A stretch of 64,000 nucleotides of DNA from Actinomadura chibensis NBRC 106107 (GCF_001552135.1 NZ_BCQP01000002.1:124001-188000), one strand, 5' to 3'; shown: positions 19,292 through 29,300, numbered from the stretch's first letter. A program made the numbers and translations. The notes: generated by a model not told the origin, from the sequence alone.

Positions 19292-20107
19292 TCAGTGCGT
19301 GAGGATCTTCGAAAGGAAGTCCTTGGCGCGTTCGGTGCGCGCGTTGGTGAAGAACTCGTCGGGAGTGTTCTCCTCCACGATCTGGCCGTCCGCCATGAAG
19401 ACGACCTTCTGCGCCGCCCTGCGCGCGAAGCCCATCTCGTGCGTGACGACGATCATCGTCATGCCCTCCCGGGCGAGGCCCGTCATGACGTCGAGCACCT
19501 CGTTGACCATCTCCGGGTCGAGCGCGGAGGTCGGCTCGTCGAAGAGCATCACCTTCGGCCGCATCGCGAGGGACCGCGCGATCGCGGCCCGCTGCTGCTG
19601 CCCGCCCGAGAGCTGGGCGGGGTACTTGTGGGCCTGGTTGGCGATCCCGACCCGGTCGAGCAGCTCCATCGCGTGCTTCTCGGACTCCTGCTTGCCCTGC
19701 TTGCGCACCTTGATCGGCCCGAGTGTGACGTTCTCCAGGATCGTCTTGTGGGCGAACAGGTTGAACGACTGGAACACCATGCCCACGTCGGCGCGGAGCC
19801 TCGCCAGTTCCTTGCCCTCCTGCGGCAGCTCCTTGCCGTCGACGAGGATCGTCCCTCCGTCGATGGGCTCCAGCCTGTTGATCGACCGGCACAGGGTCGA
19901 CTTCCCGCCTCCGGACGGGCCGATGACGACGACGACCTCGCCCGAGTTGACAGTGAGGTTGATGTCCTTGAGGACGTGCAGCTCGCCGAAGTGCTTGTCG
20001 ACGTGTTCGACCACGACGAGGGGCCTTCCGGCGCCCGAGGCCGGCGCCGGCCCGGTGTCCTCCGGCCCGCCCTGGGTCAGGTCGGGCCCGCCTTCGCTGT
20101 CCGTCAT
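19292..20107 (-). CDS. gluA: glutamate-type ABC transporter ATPase GluA
   Basis: 271 aa from the ATG at 20107 ([10 protein letters not shown]). The frame is open to 20170, but the extra residues look non-homologous. Walker A is GPSGGGKST, the signature is LSGGQQQR, and Walker B is [13 protein letters not shown], followed by the switch His in VTHEMGF. The first 30 residues are a Gly/Pro-rich extension. It powers GluBCD import. As first gene of the operon, its promoter must lie in the 20108-20319 gap shared with miaB. Confidence 0.94.
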   Translation of the reverse strand: MTDSEGGPDLTQGGPEDTGPAPASGAGRPLVVVEHVDKHFGELHVLKDINLTVNSGEVVVVIGPSGGGKSTLCRSINRLEPIDGGTILVDGKELPQEGKELARLRADVGMVFQSFNLFAHKTILENVTLGPIKVRKQGKQESEKHAMELLDRVGIANQAHKYPAQLSGGQQQRAAIARSLAMRPKVMLFDEPTSALDPEMVNEVLDVMTGLAREGMTMIVVTHEMGFARRAAQKVVFMADGQIVEENTPDEFFTNARTERAKDFLSKILTH

Positions 20108-20319
20108 GCGCTCGGACTTTACGTCATCGGCGCGGCCGGGAAAGTCGCCGCGCGGTACCGATACGATCACGAATACCCATGTCGGACGGGGTTCCGCCGT
20201 GGCGGAGAGTGATCATCAGTGCTGGCGCGCGGAACGGTGGGCGGCGCTTCGACCGCCCAGGTGACGGGGGTCAACCCATTCGGTGATATCGCCGCGGGCC
20301 CGTACCCTTGGTAACCGTC

Positions 20320-21861
20320 ATGAATGCGCCAATGGAGACGGCCCCGCGCACGTACGAGATTCGTACCTACGGGTGCCAGATGAACGTCCACGATTCCGAG
20401 CGGCTGTCCGGTCTGCTGGAGTCGGCGGGATACGTGCGCGCCGGGGACGCCGAACCCGACGTGGTGGTGTTCAACACCTGCGCGGTGCGGGAGAACGCCG
20501 ACAACCGGCTGTACGGGAACCTGGGGCACCTCCGCCCCGTCAAGGACTCCCATCCCGGCATGCAGATCGCCGTGGGCGGCTGCCTCGCGCAGAAGGACCG
20601 CGACACCATCGTCAAGCGCGCCCCCTGGGTGGACGTGGTGTTCGGCACCCACAACATCGGATCGCTGCCCGCGCTGCTGGAGCGCGCCCGCGTCCAGGAC
20701 GAGGCGCAGGTCGAGATCGAAGAGTCGCTGGTGACCTTCCCCTCGACGCTGCCCACGCGCCGGGAATCCCCGTACGCGGCGTGGGTGTCGATCTCCGTCG
20801 GGTGCAACAACACGTGCACGTTCTGCATCGTCCCGTCGCTGCGCGGGAAGGAGCGCGACCGCCGTCCCGGCGAGGTCCTCGCGGAGGTCGAGGCGCTCGT
20901 CGCCGAGGGCGTCCTTGAGGTCACGCTGCTCGGCCAGAACGTCAACGCCTACGGCTCGGGGTTCGGCGCCCTGTCGGACGCGCCCGACGACGTCCGGTCG
21001 ATGACGTCCGGCGGGCAGTCGGCGTTCGCGGGGCTGCTGCGGGCGTGCGGCGGGATCGAGGGGCTGGAGCGGGTGCGGTTCACGTCCCCGCACCCGAAGG
21101 ACTTCACCGACGACGTCATCGCCGCGATGGCCGAGACCCCGAACGTGATGCCGTCGCTGCACATGCCGCTCCAGTCCGGGTCGGACGCGGTGCTGCGCGC
21201 GATGCGCCGCTCGTACCGGCAGGAGCGCTACCTCGGGATCATCGAGAAGGTCCGGGACGCGATCCCGGACGCGGCGATCACCACCGACATCATCGTGGGC
21301 TTCCCCGGCGAGACCGAGGCCGACTTCGAGCAGACGCTGCACGTCGTCCGGGAGGCGCGGTTCTCCTCGGCCTTCACGTTCCAGTACTCCAAGCGCCCCG
21401 GCACCCCGGCCGCGACCATGGACGGGCAACTGCCGAAGGAGGTCGTCCAGGAGCGGTACGAGCGGCTCGTCGCCCTCCAGGAGGAGGTCTCCTGGGAGGA
21501 GAACAAGAAGCAGCTCGGCCGCACGCTGGAGGTCCTGGTCGCCGAGGGCGAGGGCCGCAAGGACGAGGCGACGCGCCGCCTGTCGGGTCGTGCCCGCGAC
21601 AACCGGCTCGTCCACTTCCTGGCGCCGGACGAGCCCGTCCGGCCCGGGGACATGGTGACCGTCGAAGTCACCTACGCCGCGCCGCACCATCTCGTCGCCG
21701 ACAAGCCGGCGCTCGGCGTCCGGCGGACGCGCGCGGGCGACGCCTGGGAGGCGCGCCAGGGCGGCGGTGACCGGCCGCGGGGGGTTTCCCTCGGTATGCC
21801 GTCGATCGGACGCCCGGCCGCGGCCGACGCGCCCGCCGCGGGGTGCGCCGTCCGCCCGTGA
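20320..21861 (+). CDS. miaB: tRNA-2-methylthio-N6-dimethylallyladenosine synthase MiaB
   Basis: 513 aa. Methylthiolates i6A37 in tRNAs that read UNN codons, using two 4Fe-4S clusters. The auxiliary cluster ligands are Cys19, Cys54 and Cys88; the radical-SAM CxxxCxxC is Cys162/166/169 (GCNNTCTFC). A C-terminal TRAM domain precedes a non-conserved Ala/Gly/Arg-rich tail of about 45 residues. The frame also has an in-frame TTG at 20308, but the ATG is preferred. It acts after MiaA, encoded 1.2 kb downstream. Confidence 0.96.
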   Translation: MNAPMETAPRTYEIRTYGCQMNVHDSERLSGLLESAGYVRAGDAEPDVVVFNTCAVRENADNRLYGNLGHLRPVKDSHPGMQIAVGGCLAQKDRDTIVKRAPWVDVVFGTHNIGSLPALLERARVQDEAQVEIEESLVTFPSTLPTRRESPYAAWVSISVGCNNTCTFCIVPSLRGKERDRRPGEVLAEVEALVAEGVLEVTLLGQNVNAYGSGFGALSDAPDDVRSMTSGGQSAFAGLLRACGGIEGLERVRFTSPHPKDFTDDVIAAMAETPNVMPSLHMPLQSGSDAVLRAMRRSYRQERYLGIIEKVRDAIPDAAITTDIIVGFPGETEADFEQTLHVVREARFSSAFTFQYSKRPGTPAATMDGQLPKEVVQERYERLVALQEEVSWEENKKQLGRTLEVLVAEGEGRKDEATRRLSGRARDNRLVHFLAPDEPVRPGDMVTVEVTYAAPHHLVADKPALGVRRTRAGDAWEARQGGGDRPRGVSLGMPSIGRPAAADAPAAGCAVRP

Positions 21862-21909
21862 CCTCCGGCATGATCGGGGTGGTCAGGCGGATCCCGGCTG
21901 GGAGGCAGT

Positions 21910-22695
21910 GTGCTCGTATCGGCGGCGGTGTGCCCGCATCCGCCCCTGCTCGTCCCCGCGATGGCGGGGGAGGCGGCGGGGGAGCTCGACGCGGTGCGCG
22001 CCGCGTGCGCGCGGGCCGTCCGGACCGTCCTGGACGGCCTCGCCGCGGGCGGCGGGACGCTGATCGTGGTGGGCGGCGGCCCGGACACGCGCCGCTACGG
22101 GCCGGGCGCCTACGCGACGCTCCGCCCCTACGGCCTCGACTGGACGAGCCCGGAGCGCCCTCCGGGCGCGCCTCCGGGCGAGCCGCTGCCGCTGTCGCTC
22201 ACCATCGGCCGCTGGCTCCTGGAGGGCCAGGACGCGGCGGCGGACGCCGCGTACCAGGCGGTCGCGTCCGACGCCCCCACCGCGGAGTGCCTGGCGCTCG
22301 GACGGGAGCTGGCCGCCTCGTCCGGCCGCGTCTCGCTCCTCGTCATGGGCGACGGCTCGGCGTGCCGCTCGGAGAAGGCGCCGGGGTACCTGGACGAGCG
22401 CGCCGCCCCCCACGACGCGGCGGTGGCGCGTGCCCTCCGACGAGCCGACGCCGCCGCCCTCGCCGCCCTGGACCCGGGGCTCTCCCGGGAGGTGCGGGCG
22501 GCCGGGCGCGCGGCGTGGCAGGTGCTCGCGGGCGCGGCCGGCGAGGGGGCCTTCAGGGGCGCCGTCCTCGCCGAGCAGGCGCCGTACGGCGTCGGCTACC
22601 TCGTGGCGGCCTGGTCGACGGTGGCTCGGTCGACCGTGGCTCAGTCGACGGAGACCGGGTCGGTGGAGGCCGGGTCACGACGGGGTCAGGGCTGA
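21910..22695 (+). CDS. class III extradiol dioxygenase-like (LigB-fold) protein
   Basis: 261 aa, GTG start. LigB-like N-terminus (AAVCPHPPLLVPAM) with the His-Pro-His region, and LLVMGDGSACRSEKAPGYLDERA in the middle. This family lies between miaB and miaA in many actinomycetes. No ring-cleaving activity has been shown for that group to my knowledge, so its role is open. The last 25 residues are low-complexity (STVARSTVAQSTETGS) and come from a 15-bp DNA repeat. Its end overlaps the opposite-strand antitoxin-like gene by 10 nt. Confidence 0.82.
   Translation: MLVSAAVCPHPPLLVPAMAGEAAGELDAVRAACARAVRTVLDGLAAGGGTLIVVGGGPDTRRYGPGAYATLRPYGLDWTSPERPPGAPPGEPLPLSLTIGRWLLEGQDAAADAAYQAVASDAPTAECLALGRELAASSGRVSLLVMGDGSACRSEKAPGYLDERAAPHDAAVARALRRADAAALAALDPGLSREVRAAGRAAWQVLAGAAGEGAFRGAVLAEQAPYGVGYLVAAWSTVARSTVAQSTETGSVEAGSRRGQG
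22614..22688 (+). repeat. 15-bp in-frame tandem repeat at the 3' end of the LigB-like gene
   Basis: Five degenerate units with anchors GTCGAC/GTCGGT/GTCACG at 22614, 22629, 22644, 22659 and 22674, exactly 15 bp apart. They encode pentapeptides such as STVAR and STVAQ. Confidence 0.8.
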
Positions 22696-22919
22696 CCGGG
22701 GTGCCCCGGGCCGGGCTGGTCACCGCCCCCCGGACCGCTCTGGCCGCCCTCGGCGCCGCGGTCGATGTAGTCGCCGGCCTTGTCCTGGACCTTGTCGATC
22801 TTGTCGGCGTACTTGCCGCCGGTGTGCTCGTCGATCGTGTCTCCGGCCTTGTTCACGCCATGCTTGGCCTTGTCGGAGTGCTGCCCGAGCATCTGCTTGA
22901 CCTTGTCGACGATGGACAT
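22686..22919 (-). CDS. MT0933-type antitoxin-like protein
   Basis: 77 aa from ATG 22919. Highly charged helical sequence MSIVDKVKQMLGQHSDKAKHG, then DTIDEHTGGKYADKIDKVQDKA, the hallmark of the MT0933/Rv0909-like antitoxin family, followed by a Gly/Pro-rich tail. No toxin gene is adjacent, so an antitoxin role here is unproven; many actinomycete copies are solitary. The open frame extends upstream to 23012, but those Arg-rich residues are unlike the family. Confidence 0.8.
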   Translation of the reverse strand: MSIVDKVKQMLGQHSDKAKHGVNKAGDTIDEHTGGKYADKIDKVQDKAGDYIDRGAEGGQSGPGGGDQPGPGHPGQP

Positions 22920-23020
22920 TCCAGAATCCCCCCGGATCCCTCGTCGTCGGCGGCGGCGCGCGAAACCGCGCGACACCCGTACAACCCGGCTATACCCGTT
23001 CTGTTGCCACAATCAATCCC

Positions 23021-23947
23021 GTGACCTCACTGAACGCGTCCCCGGTGGCGGCGGTGGTCGGCGCGACCGCCGCGGGCAAGTCCGACCTCGCCGTGGAGCT
23101 GGCGCTGCGGCTGGACGGGGAGGCCGTCAACGCCGACTCGATGCAGCTCTACCGCGGCATGGACATCGGCACCGCCAAGCTCACCCGCGCCGAGATGCGC
23201 GGCGTCCCGCACCACCTGCTCGACGTCTGGGACGTGACGCGGACGGCGAGCGTCGCCGAGTACCAGCGGCTCAGCGCCGACGCGATCGCGGGCGTCCGGG
23301 CGCGCGGGCGGGTCCCGATCCTGGTCGGCGGGTCCGGCCTGTATGTGCGGGCCGCGCTGGACCGGATGGAGTTCCCCGGGACGGACCCGTCCGTCCGCGC
23401 GCGCTTGGAGGACGAGCTCGCCCGGGTCGGGCCGGGCGCGCTGCACGAGCGGCTGCGCGGGCTCGACCCGGCGGCGGCGGAGGCGATCCTGCCGAGCAAC
23501 GGGCGGCGGATCGTCCGGGCCCTGGAGGTCATCGAGATCACCGGCCGCCCGTTCACCGCGACCCTGCCCGAGCACGTGTACCGCCACGGCTCGGTGGCGC
23601 AGGTCGGGCTGAGCGTCCCCCGGGACGAGCTGGACGAGCGCATCGCCCTCCGGGTGGCGCGGATGTGGGACGCGGGCCTCGTCGACGAGGTCCGAGAGTT
23701 GGAGAAGCGCGGCCTCCGGGACGGCCTGACCGCCGGCCGCGCGCTCGGCTACGCGCAGGTGCTCCGCTTCCTCGCCGGGGAGTGGACGGAGGACCAGGCG
23801 AGGGACGAGACGATCCGCGCGACCCGGCGCTTCGCCCGCCGCCAGGAGTCGTGGTTCCGCCGCGACCCGCGCGTCGCGTGGCTCCCCTACGACGCCCCTG
23901 ACCTGGTCGATCGCGCGCTCGCCCTGGTCGCCGAGGCGTCCCGCTGA
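23021..23947 (+). CDS. miaA: tRNA dimethylallyltransferase MiaA
   Basis: 308 aa, GTG start. Walker A GATAAGKSDLAVELA and the substrate-binding NADSMQLYRGMDIGTAK are at the N-terminus; the catalytic-loop region GGSGLYVRA follows. Transfers the dimethylallyl group to A37 of tRNAs, producing the substrate of MiaB. It begins 102 nt from the divergent antitoxin-like gene and is followed after 31 nt by dapF. Confidence 0.96.
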   Translation: MTSLNASPVAAVVGATAAGKSDLAVELALRLDGEAVNADSMQLYRGMDIGTAKLTRAEMRGVPHHLLDVWDVTRTASVAEYQRLSADAIAGVRARGRVPILVGGSGLYVRAALDRMEFPGTDPSVRARLEDELARVGPGALHERLRGLDPAAAEAILPSNGRRIVRALEVIEITGRPFTATLPEHVYRHGSVAQVGLSVPRDELDERIALRVARMWDAGLVDEVRELEKRGLRDGLTAGRALGYAQVLRFLAGEWTEDQARDETIRATRRFARRQESWFRRDPRVAWLPYDAPDLVDRALALVAEASR

Positions 23948-23978
23948 AGCTCGGTGGCAAGGCCCTAGTATCGAAGGC

Positions 23979-24797
23979 ATGCGGTTCGTCAAGGGGCATG
24001 GCACCGAGAACGACTTCGTGATCCTGCCCGATCCGGACGGCGCGCTCGACCTCACGGCGGACGCCGTGGCGCGGCTGTGCGACCGGCGGGCGGGGATCGG
24101 CGCGGACGGCGTCCTGCGGGTCGTCCGGGCGAAGGCGGCGGGCCCGGAGCCCGGCCTGGACTTCGGCGACGCCGAGTGGTTCATGGACTACCGCAACGCC
24201 GACGGCGGCATCGCCGAGATGTGCGGCAACGGGCTGCGCGTCTTCGCCCGCTACCTGGTCGAGACGGGCCTCGCCGCGCCCGGCGAGTGGGACGTCGCGA
24301 CCCGGGCCGGGCTCCGCCGCGTCACGCTCGGGCCGTCCGGGGACGTGTGCGTCGACATGGGCCCGGCGTCGATCCTCGGGGCCGGGGAGGCCTCGCTCGC
24401 GGGGACGGTGTTCCAGGGCGAGCGCGTGTCCGTGGGCAACCCGCACCTGGCCTGCCGCGTGGACGGCCCGGTCGCCGCGCTGGACCTGTCGCGCGCCCCC
24501 GCCTTCGATCCCGCCGTGTTCCCGGACGGGGTGAACGTCGAGTTCTTCCGCCCGGTCGGGGACCGGCACCTGGAGATGCGCGTCTACGAGCGCGGCTCGG
24601 GCGAGACCCGCTCGTGCGGGACGGGCACCGTCGCGGTCGCCGCGACCGCCGCCGCGCAGGCGGGGGCCGGCCCCTCGGAGTGGACCGTGGACGTCCTCGG
24701 CGGGCGGGTGACGGTGGCGCTCGACGCGGGGACGGCCCGGCTGACCGGCCCGGCGGTCCTCGTGGCGGAGGGGGAGACGTGGCCCGGATGGCTCTAG
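23979..24797 (+). CDS. dapF: diaminopimelate epimerase
   Basis: 272 aa. Converts LL- to meso-diaminopimelate for lysine and peptidoglycan synthesis. The two catalytic cysteines are Cys82 (MCGNG) and Cys213 (SCGTGT). The start MRFVKGHGTENDFV is the family's conserved N-terminus. Probably co-transcribed with miaA. Confidence 0.97.
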   Translation: MRFVKGHGTENDFVILPDPDGALDLTADAVARLCDRRAGIGADGVLRVVRAKAAGPEPGLDFGDAEWFMDYRNADGGIAEMCGNGLRVFARYLVETGLAAPGEWDVATRAGLRRVTLGPSGDVCVDMGPASILGAGEASLAGTVFQGERVSVGNPHLACRVDGPVAALDLSRAPAFDPAVFPDGVNVEFFRPVGDRHLEMRVYERGSGETRSCGTGTVAVAATAAAQAGAGPSEWTVDVLGGRVTVALDAGTARLTGPAVLVAEGETWPGWL

Positions 24798-25104
24798 GCG
24801 CGGTTTCCCGGCGGGAATCGGGGCCGTCCAACGAGGTCCCGGCTCGAACGGGACAATTGTCCCTCACCAACGGGACCTTCCGCCGCATAACTTCTTTCTT
24901 GCACACCCTCTGGTGAATGGCCCGTATGGACCGGGATGGGAGCCTCGGTGCCGTACGGAGCCTGAGGGCCGGTGGCGACCTTCTTGGCGGGGGGCGGTCA
25001 CCGGCCCTCCCACCGGGTGGGCCGGGACGAGACCCGGCGAACCGCCAAGACGACGCCGCCGCTCAGGTGCGGTCCCGCCGCGCTGAGCCCGCCGCGCTGA
25101 GGCG
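24798..25104. other. intergenic region with a perfect 14-bp palindrome
   Basis: No gene is seen. GGGACAATTGTCCC (24850-24863) is perfectly symmetrical and sits in a locally less GC-rich stretch. It lies downstream of dapF and of the convergent histidine kinase, so it may be an operator-like or transcription-end structure. Confidence 0.5.
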
Positions 25105-27072
25105 CTACGGGTGGACGCCGTTCACCGGCAGCCGGGCGCGGACCAGCGTCCCGCCCTCGGGCCCGGGCCCCACCGTGCAGGTTCCGCCCAGTTCGGCCGC
25201 GCGTTCTCGCATGGACGACATGCCGATCCCGGACCGCACGTGTGACGGCAGCCCGACCCCGTCGTCCCCGACCGTGACGTCGAGATCGCCGTTGAGGTGC
25301 AGCCGCACCACCGCGCATCCCGCCTTGGCGTGCCGGTGCACGTTGGTCAGCGCCTCCTGGACGATCCGGTAGGCGGCGACCTCGGCGGCGGCGGGCAGGC
25401 CCTTCAGGTCGCCGTCCACCTGGACGTCCACCTTGGGGCCGTCGCCGGTGGCGACCACGCCGCCGAGGGCCTGGATGGCGCCTTCGAGGCCGAGGTCGTC
25501 CAGCGCGGGCGGCCGGAGCCCGTACACGAGTTCGCGGATGTCGCCGATGGTGCGGCCCATGGTGGCGCGCAGGCTCTCCAGCAGCGCGTCGACGGCGTCG
25601 GGGTCGGTCTTCAGCGTGATCCGGGCGGCGTCGACGGTCATCGCGAGGCTGGCGAGCGTCGGGCCGAGCCCGTCGTGCAGGTCGCGGCGGAGCCGCCGCC
25701 GCTCCTCCTCGCGGGTGCGCAGGATGTGCTCGCGGGACCGCTGGACGTCGGCGGCGAGCCGCGCCGCGTTCGCCAGTTCGGCGAGGTTGCGGGCGAGGAT
25801 CCCCGACAGCCGCGCGTCCGGGGTGCGGGTGACGCCGAACAGCAGCCGCCCGACCGGCTCGCCGTGCCACACCAGCGGGATGAGCTGCGGACGGTCGCCG
25901 AGCATGCCGTCCTCGGCGGAGATCGTCCGGCCGTCGCGGTCGAGCACCTCGATCAGCACGCCGGTGGCGTGCAGCGCGGAGCGGGCGACCTCGGCGGCGA
26001 CGGCGAGCGCCGCGCCCGGGTCGGCGGCGGTCTGCAGCCGCCGGTTCAGCCGGTCGGCGATCCGGTACGGGTCGCGCTCGCCGTGGATGAAGCCGTCGAC
26101 GGTGCGCTGGAGGCGGCGCCGGACGGGCTCGAACACCGCGCCCGCGACGATCGCCCCGGCGAGCCCGGCGAGCGTGCCCCTGCCGTGCGCCATCAGCCCG
26201 GCGGCGCCGACCAGCGCGAAGTAGACCCCTGTGATCACCACGACGAGGCCCGCGTACACCAGCGTCCGGCTGACCACGAGATCGATATCGTAGAGCCGGT
26301 ACCGGGTGATCGCGATGGCGATGCAGATCGGCACGGCGACGATCGTGATGTTGCGGACCGGGTCGCCGATCGGGCCGTTCTCGCCCACGTAGATGATGCC
26401 CTCGGCGAGCAGGCCCGGATACACCACCCAGCCGATCTGCCGCCGGACGTCCGGCGGCGCCACGACGAACCGGATCAGCATCGACAGCAGCCCCGCCGCG
26501 AGCGTGCCGATGATGATCGCGCTGATGGCCACGGGGATCTCACCGAACGGATACACCGAGACGCCGTTGTGCCAGCGCCGCACGTCCGGGTCGAGCGTCA
26601 CGTGCACGCAGACGATCACGGGGACGAGGCAGGCGAGCACGAGCACCGGCCGGAACCAGCGCGACACCAGCCGTCCGTCCGGGAAGATCAGCGGCAGGAC
26701 GAGGGTCAGGGCGTAGGTGTCAATGGCCCAGAGCCAGGTGGCGAGCCATTTCACGAACCCGGTGCCGGGCTTGTCGTGCAGCTCGAACCAGGGGCCGAGG
26801 TTGAGCGAGAGGACGTACACCGAGGCGCTGAAACCGGCCCCGAGCATGAGCCAGCCGACCGAGAGGCGGGGCCGGTGCCGCAGCAGCACGGCGGCCGCCG
26901 GCGTCCAGGCGAGGGCGACGAGGATCTCCGGGTGCCACCAGACCATCCGCAGGTCAGCGGGCAGTTCCGTGCCGATGGCGAGGGACGTCGCGACGAGCAG
27001 CACGGCGCCCAGCGCGAGCAGGAACCCGACGCGGCCCGCGCCGCGGCCGCGTTCTGCCGTCTCCACATGCAC
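25105..27072 (-). CDS. NarL-type sensor histidine kinase (orphan)
   Basis: 655 aa. The N-terminal half has about eight to ten membrane helices. A GAF-like region follows (about 340-435), then a HisKA_3 dimerisation domain with phosphate-accepting His466 (RRDLHDGLGPTLASL) and a HATPase_c domain (N-box EALTNVHRHA, G1 DDGVGLP). It would sense a membrane or extracellular cue and phosphorylate a LuxR-type response regulator. No response regulator lies next to it or elsewhere in the window, which is unusual for this subfamily. Confidence 0.92.
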   Translation of the reverse strand: MHVETAERGRGAGRVGFLLALGAVLLVATSLAIGTELPADLRMVWWHPEILVALAWTPAAAVLLRHRPRLSVGWLMLGAGFSASVYVLSLNLGPWFELHDKPGTGFVKWLATWLWAIDTYALTLVLPLIFPDGRLVSRWFRPVLVLACLVPVIVCVHVTLDPDVRRWHNGVSVYPFGEIPVAISAIIIGTLAAGLLSMLIRFVVAPPDVRRQIGWVVYPGLLAEGIIYVGENGPIGDPVRNITIVAVPICIAIAITRYRLYDIDLVVSRTLVYAGLVVVITGVYFALVGAAGLMAHGRGTLAGLAGAIVAGAVFEPVRRRLQRTVDGFIHGERDPYRIADRLNRRLQTAADPGAALAVAAEVARSALHATGVLIEVLDRDGRTISAEDGMLGDRPQLIPLVWHGEPVGRLLFGVTRTPDARLSGILARNLAELANAARLAADVQRSREHILRTREEERRRLRRDLHDGLGPTLASLAMTVDAARITLKTDPDAVDALLESLRATMGRTIGDIRELVYGLRPPALDDLGLEGAIQALGGVVATGDGPKVDVQVDGDLKGLPAAAEVAAYRIVQEALTNVHRHAKAGCAVVRLHLNGDLDVTVGDDGVGLPSHVRSGIGMSSMRERAAELGGTCTVGPGPEGGTLVRARLPVNGVHP

Positions 27073-27588
27073 TCCCCTGGACCGAAAGTAATGGAATGTT
27101 AAAGCGTCTGGCTCCTTGTCCTGCTACCTCAAGGGCGTCCGCCTCAGGACACCGGGATGGGGTGCGGCCGAGACTGGGCCCGTCACGGCACATCGGTGCG
27201 TGCCGTGATGGTAACCGCGGATTCCGGCGGTGAGAACGGAAGGCGCAGGTCAAGCTCGTCCGATCGGACGTTCTGGACATGTCCCTCCCGCGTCGCCGCC
27301 GGGCGGGGCAGCGCGGCGCGGGCGGCGCCGCTGAACCTCACAGGGGCGGGTTCGGAACGCCGCCGGCGCCGGCCCGGAGGACGGCGCGGAGCGAATCCGG
27401 ACATCGCGACCGGCACTTTTCGGACGCGGGAGCAGGCCGGTCGGTTGTCAGGACGTCCGGGTCAGGCCAGTTGAGTCAGGTCGCCGGGCCCGGCGGGGCG
27501 GCAGGCGGGTCCGCGCCAGGCGCGCACCAAAAGGGCGGATTCCCGCCAGCGGACGCGCCCGCGACCGGATTCGGGGAGGGGCGGGGGT
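27073..27588. other. intergenic region, no gene seen; contains a 9-bp inverted repeat
   Basis: TCACGGCAC (27183-27191) and GTGCCGTGA (27200-27208) form a perfect inverted repeat with an 8-nt spacer, about 110 nt upstream of the histidine kinase start. It is a plausible operator or leader hairpin. The remainder is GC-rich with shadow frames only. Confidence 0.45.
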
Positions 27589-28200
27589 TCAGGCGAGCGG
27601 GGCCAGCATGCTGTCGCGGGTGAGGGCCTTGATGCCGCGCCGCAGCTCCGCGGGCGAGATGTCCTTGACGATGAGCCGCTGCAGCAGGAACCCGGGCATG
27701 ATCGCGAACAGCGCCTTCCCGGCGGCCGCGACGTCGGTGCCGGGCGGGAGCTGCCCGGCGTCGACCAGGCGGCCGAGGTAGTACGTCCATGTGTCGCGGA
27801 TGCGGGTGAGGTTCTCCGCGACGTACCGGGCGATCTCCGGCTCGTGCACGGCGAGCGCCCACGCCTCGGGGGCCAGCCGGAGCGGGCCGCCCTCGGCCGA
27901 CAGCTCGGCGAGCCTGACCGCGAGCCGCTCGACCAGCTCGTCGATGGGCAGCGGCGGGTCGGTGTGCGCCAGCTCGTGCAGGAACGCCTGCAGCTCCCCG
28001 GCGACCGACGCGATGTTGGCCTCGATGATCTCGTTCTTGCTCTTGAAGTAGCGGTAGACGGCGCCCGCGGAGAGCCCGGCCTCGGCGAAGATGTCCTGCA
28101 TGGACGTGTCGTGGATGCCCTTGCGGACGAAGCAGGCGCGCGCCGCGTCCAGGATCTGGCGGCGGCGGCGCTCAAGGTGCTCCTCGCTGACTCGCGGCAT
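27589..28200 (-). CDS. TetR/AcrR family transcriptional repressor
   Basis: 203 aa from ATG 28200. Typical N-terminal helix-turn-helix: RRRQILDAARACFVRKG, then TSMQDIFAEAGLSAGAVYRYFKSKNEII. The C-terminal ligand domain gives no hint of the ligand. A perfect 16-bp palindrome lies 13 nt upstream of the start, between this gene and a divergent membrane protein gene, so autorepression plus control of that gene is likely. Confidence 0.93.
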   Translation of the reverse strand: MPRVSEEHLERRRRQILDAARACFVRKGIHDTSMQDIFAEAGLSAGAVYRYFKSKNEIIEANIASVAGELQAFLHELAHTDPPLPIDELVERLAVRLAELSAEGGPLRLAPEAWALAVHEPEIARYVAENLTRIRDTWTYYLGRLVDAGQLPPGTDVAAAGKALFAIMPGFLLQRLIVKDISPAELRRGIKALTRDSMLAPLA

Positions 28201-28212
28201 GCGGCCACAATA

Positions 28213-28228
28213 AAACGAACGTTCGTTT
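28213..28228. promoter_or_regulatory. TetR operator palindrome
   Basis: AAACGAACGTTCGTTT is a perfect 16-bp palindrome in the divergent gap, immediately followed by TTGACA (28230-28235), a good -35 for the plus-strand gene. A bound dimer would block that promoter. Confidence 0.82.
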
Positions 28229-28307
28229 CTTGACAAGCCGGAAGCGCCGGTGCCACGCTGGCCGCATAAAAGAGAACGGACATCCGCTTTATTTAGGAGT
28301 GATCCCC

Positions 28308-29300
28308 GTGCTGCGGTCCTCCCTCGCCCGGCGCGCCCTCGGCGCGGCCGCCGGCGCCGCGCTGCTGCAACTCCTCATGATCACCGCGTTCTGCTGGCCC
28401 GCGGCCCGGACGGCGCCGCGCGACGTTCCGATCGTCGTGGCCGGGCCGGGGTCCGCCGCCGTCGCGCAGCGGCTGGAGCGGGAACGCCCCGGCGCGTTCG
28501 ACGTCGCCGCCGTCCGGGACGAGGCCGCCGCCCGCGCCGCGCTCACCGGCCGCGACGCCTACGGCGCGATCGTCACGACGCCGTCCGGGCCGAAGGTGCT
28601 CACCGCGTCCGCCGCGTCGCCGGTCGTCGCGCAGCAGCTCGACGTCCTGGCGGAGCGGCTCGGCGGCGGGGCGGCGGCGGACGCGGCGGCGCCGGCCGTC
28701 CAGGACGTGGTCGCCGCCGACCCCGACGACCCGCGCGGCGCCGGGCTCGGCGCGCTCGCGCTCCCGCTGATCATGTCCGGGCTCGCCGCCGCGGTCCTGC
28801 TCACCTTCGCGGTCCCGGCGGTGCCGTGGCGCGCGGCGGGCGCGGTGCTGTTCGCCGTGCTCGGCGGGTTCGGCGCGGCGGGCGTCGCGCGGGGCTGGCT
28901 GTCGCTCCTGCCCGGCCCCTACGCCGGGCTCGCCGGGACGATGGCGCTGGCGATCCTGGCCGTGACCGGCGCCGTGGCCGGCCTGGCCGCCGTCCTCGGC
29001 CGCGCCGGGATCGGGCTCGGCGGACTGCTGTTCCTGCTGCTCGGCAACCCGCTGTCCGGCGCCACGTCGGCGCCCGAGCTGCTGCCGCGGCCGTGGGGCG
29101 AGATCGGCCAGTTCCTGCCGCCCGGGGCGGCGGTGACGCTGCTGCGGTCGGTGGCCTTCTTCGACGGCGCCGGCGCGGCGCGGCCGCTCGCCGTCCTGGC
29201 CGCGTGGGCGGTCGGCGGGCTCGTCCTGCTGGCGGTGGGCGGGCTGCGCGGCCGCGTCCGGGACGAGACCGGGCGGGACCGGGAGCCCGCGCTCGTCTGA
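28308..29300 (+). CDS. integral membrane protein (ABC-2/DUF3533-like)
   Basis: 330 aa from GTG 28308, chosen for its AGGAG ribosome binding site 9 nt upstream. One N-terminal helix, a large extracytoplasmic domain (about residues 35-150), then about six helices: the layout of Pip/YhgE and ABC-2-type permeases that act without an obvious ATPase. It faces the TetR gene across a palindromic operator, so it is probably an inducible exporter for the TetR ligand (inference). Confidence 0.72.
   Translation: MLRSSLARRALGAAAGAALLQLLMITAFCWPAARTAPRDVPIVVAGPGSAAVAQRLERERPGAFDVAAVRDEAAARAALTGRDAYGAIVTTPSGPKVLTASAASPVVAQQLDVLAERLGGGAAADAAAPAVQDVVAADPDDPRGAGLGALALPLIMSGLAAAVLLTFAVPAVPWRAAGAVLFAVLGGFGAAGVARGWLSLLPGPYAGLAGTMALAILAVTGAVAGLAAVLGRAGIGLGGLLFLLLGNPLSGATSAPELLPRPWGEIGQFLPPGAAVTLLRSVAFFDGAGAARPLAVLAAWAVGGLVLLAVGGLRGRVRDETGRDREPALV

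Noticed and set aside
27073..27588. A hidden gene upstream of the histidine kinase
   Set aside because: Frames here are short, Arg/Gly/Ser-rich and lack a ribosome binding site or any family resemblance.
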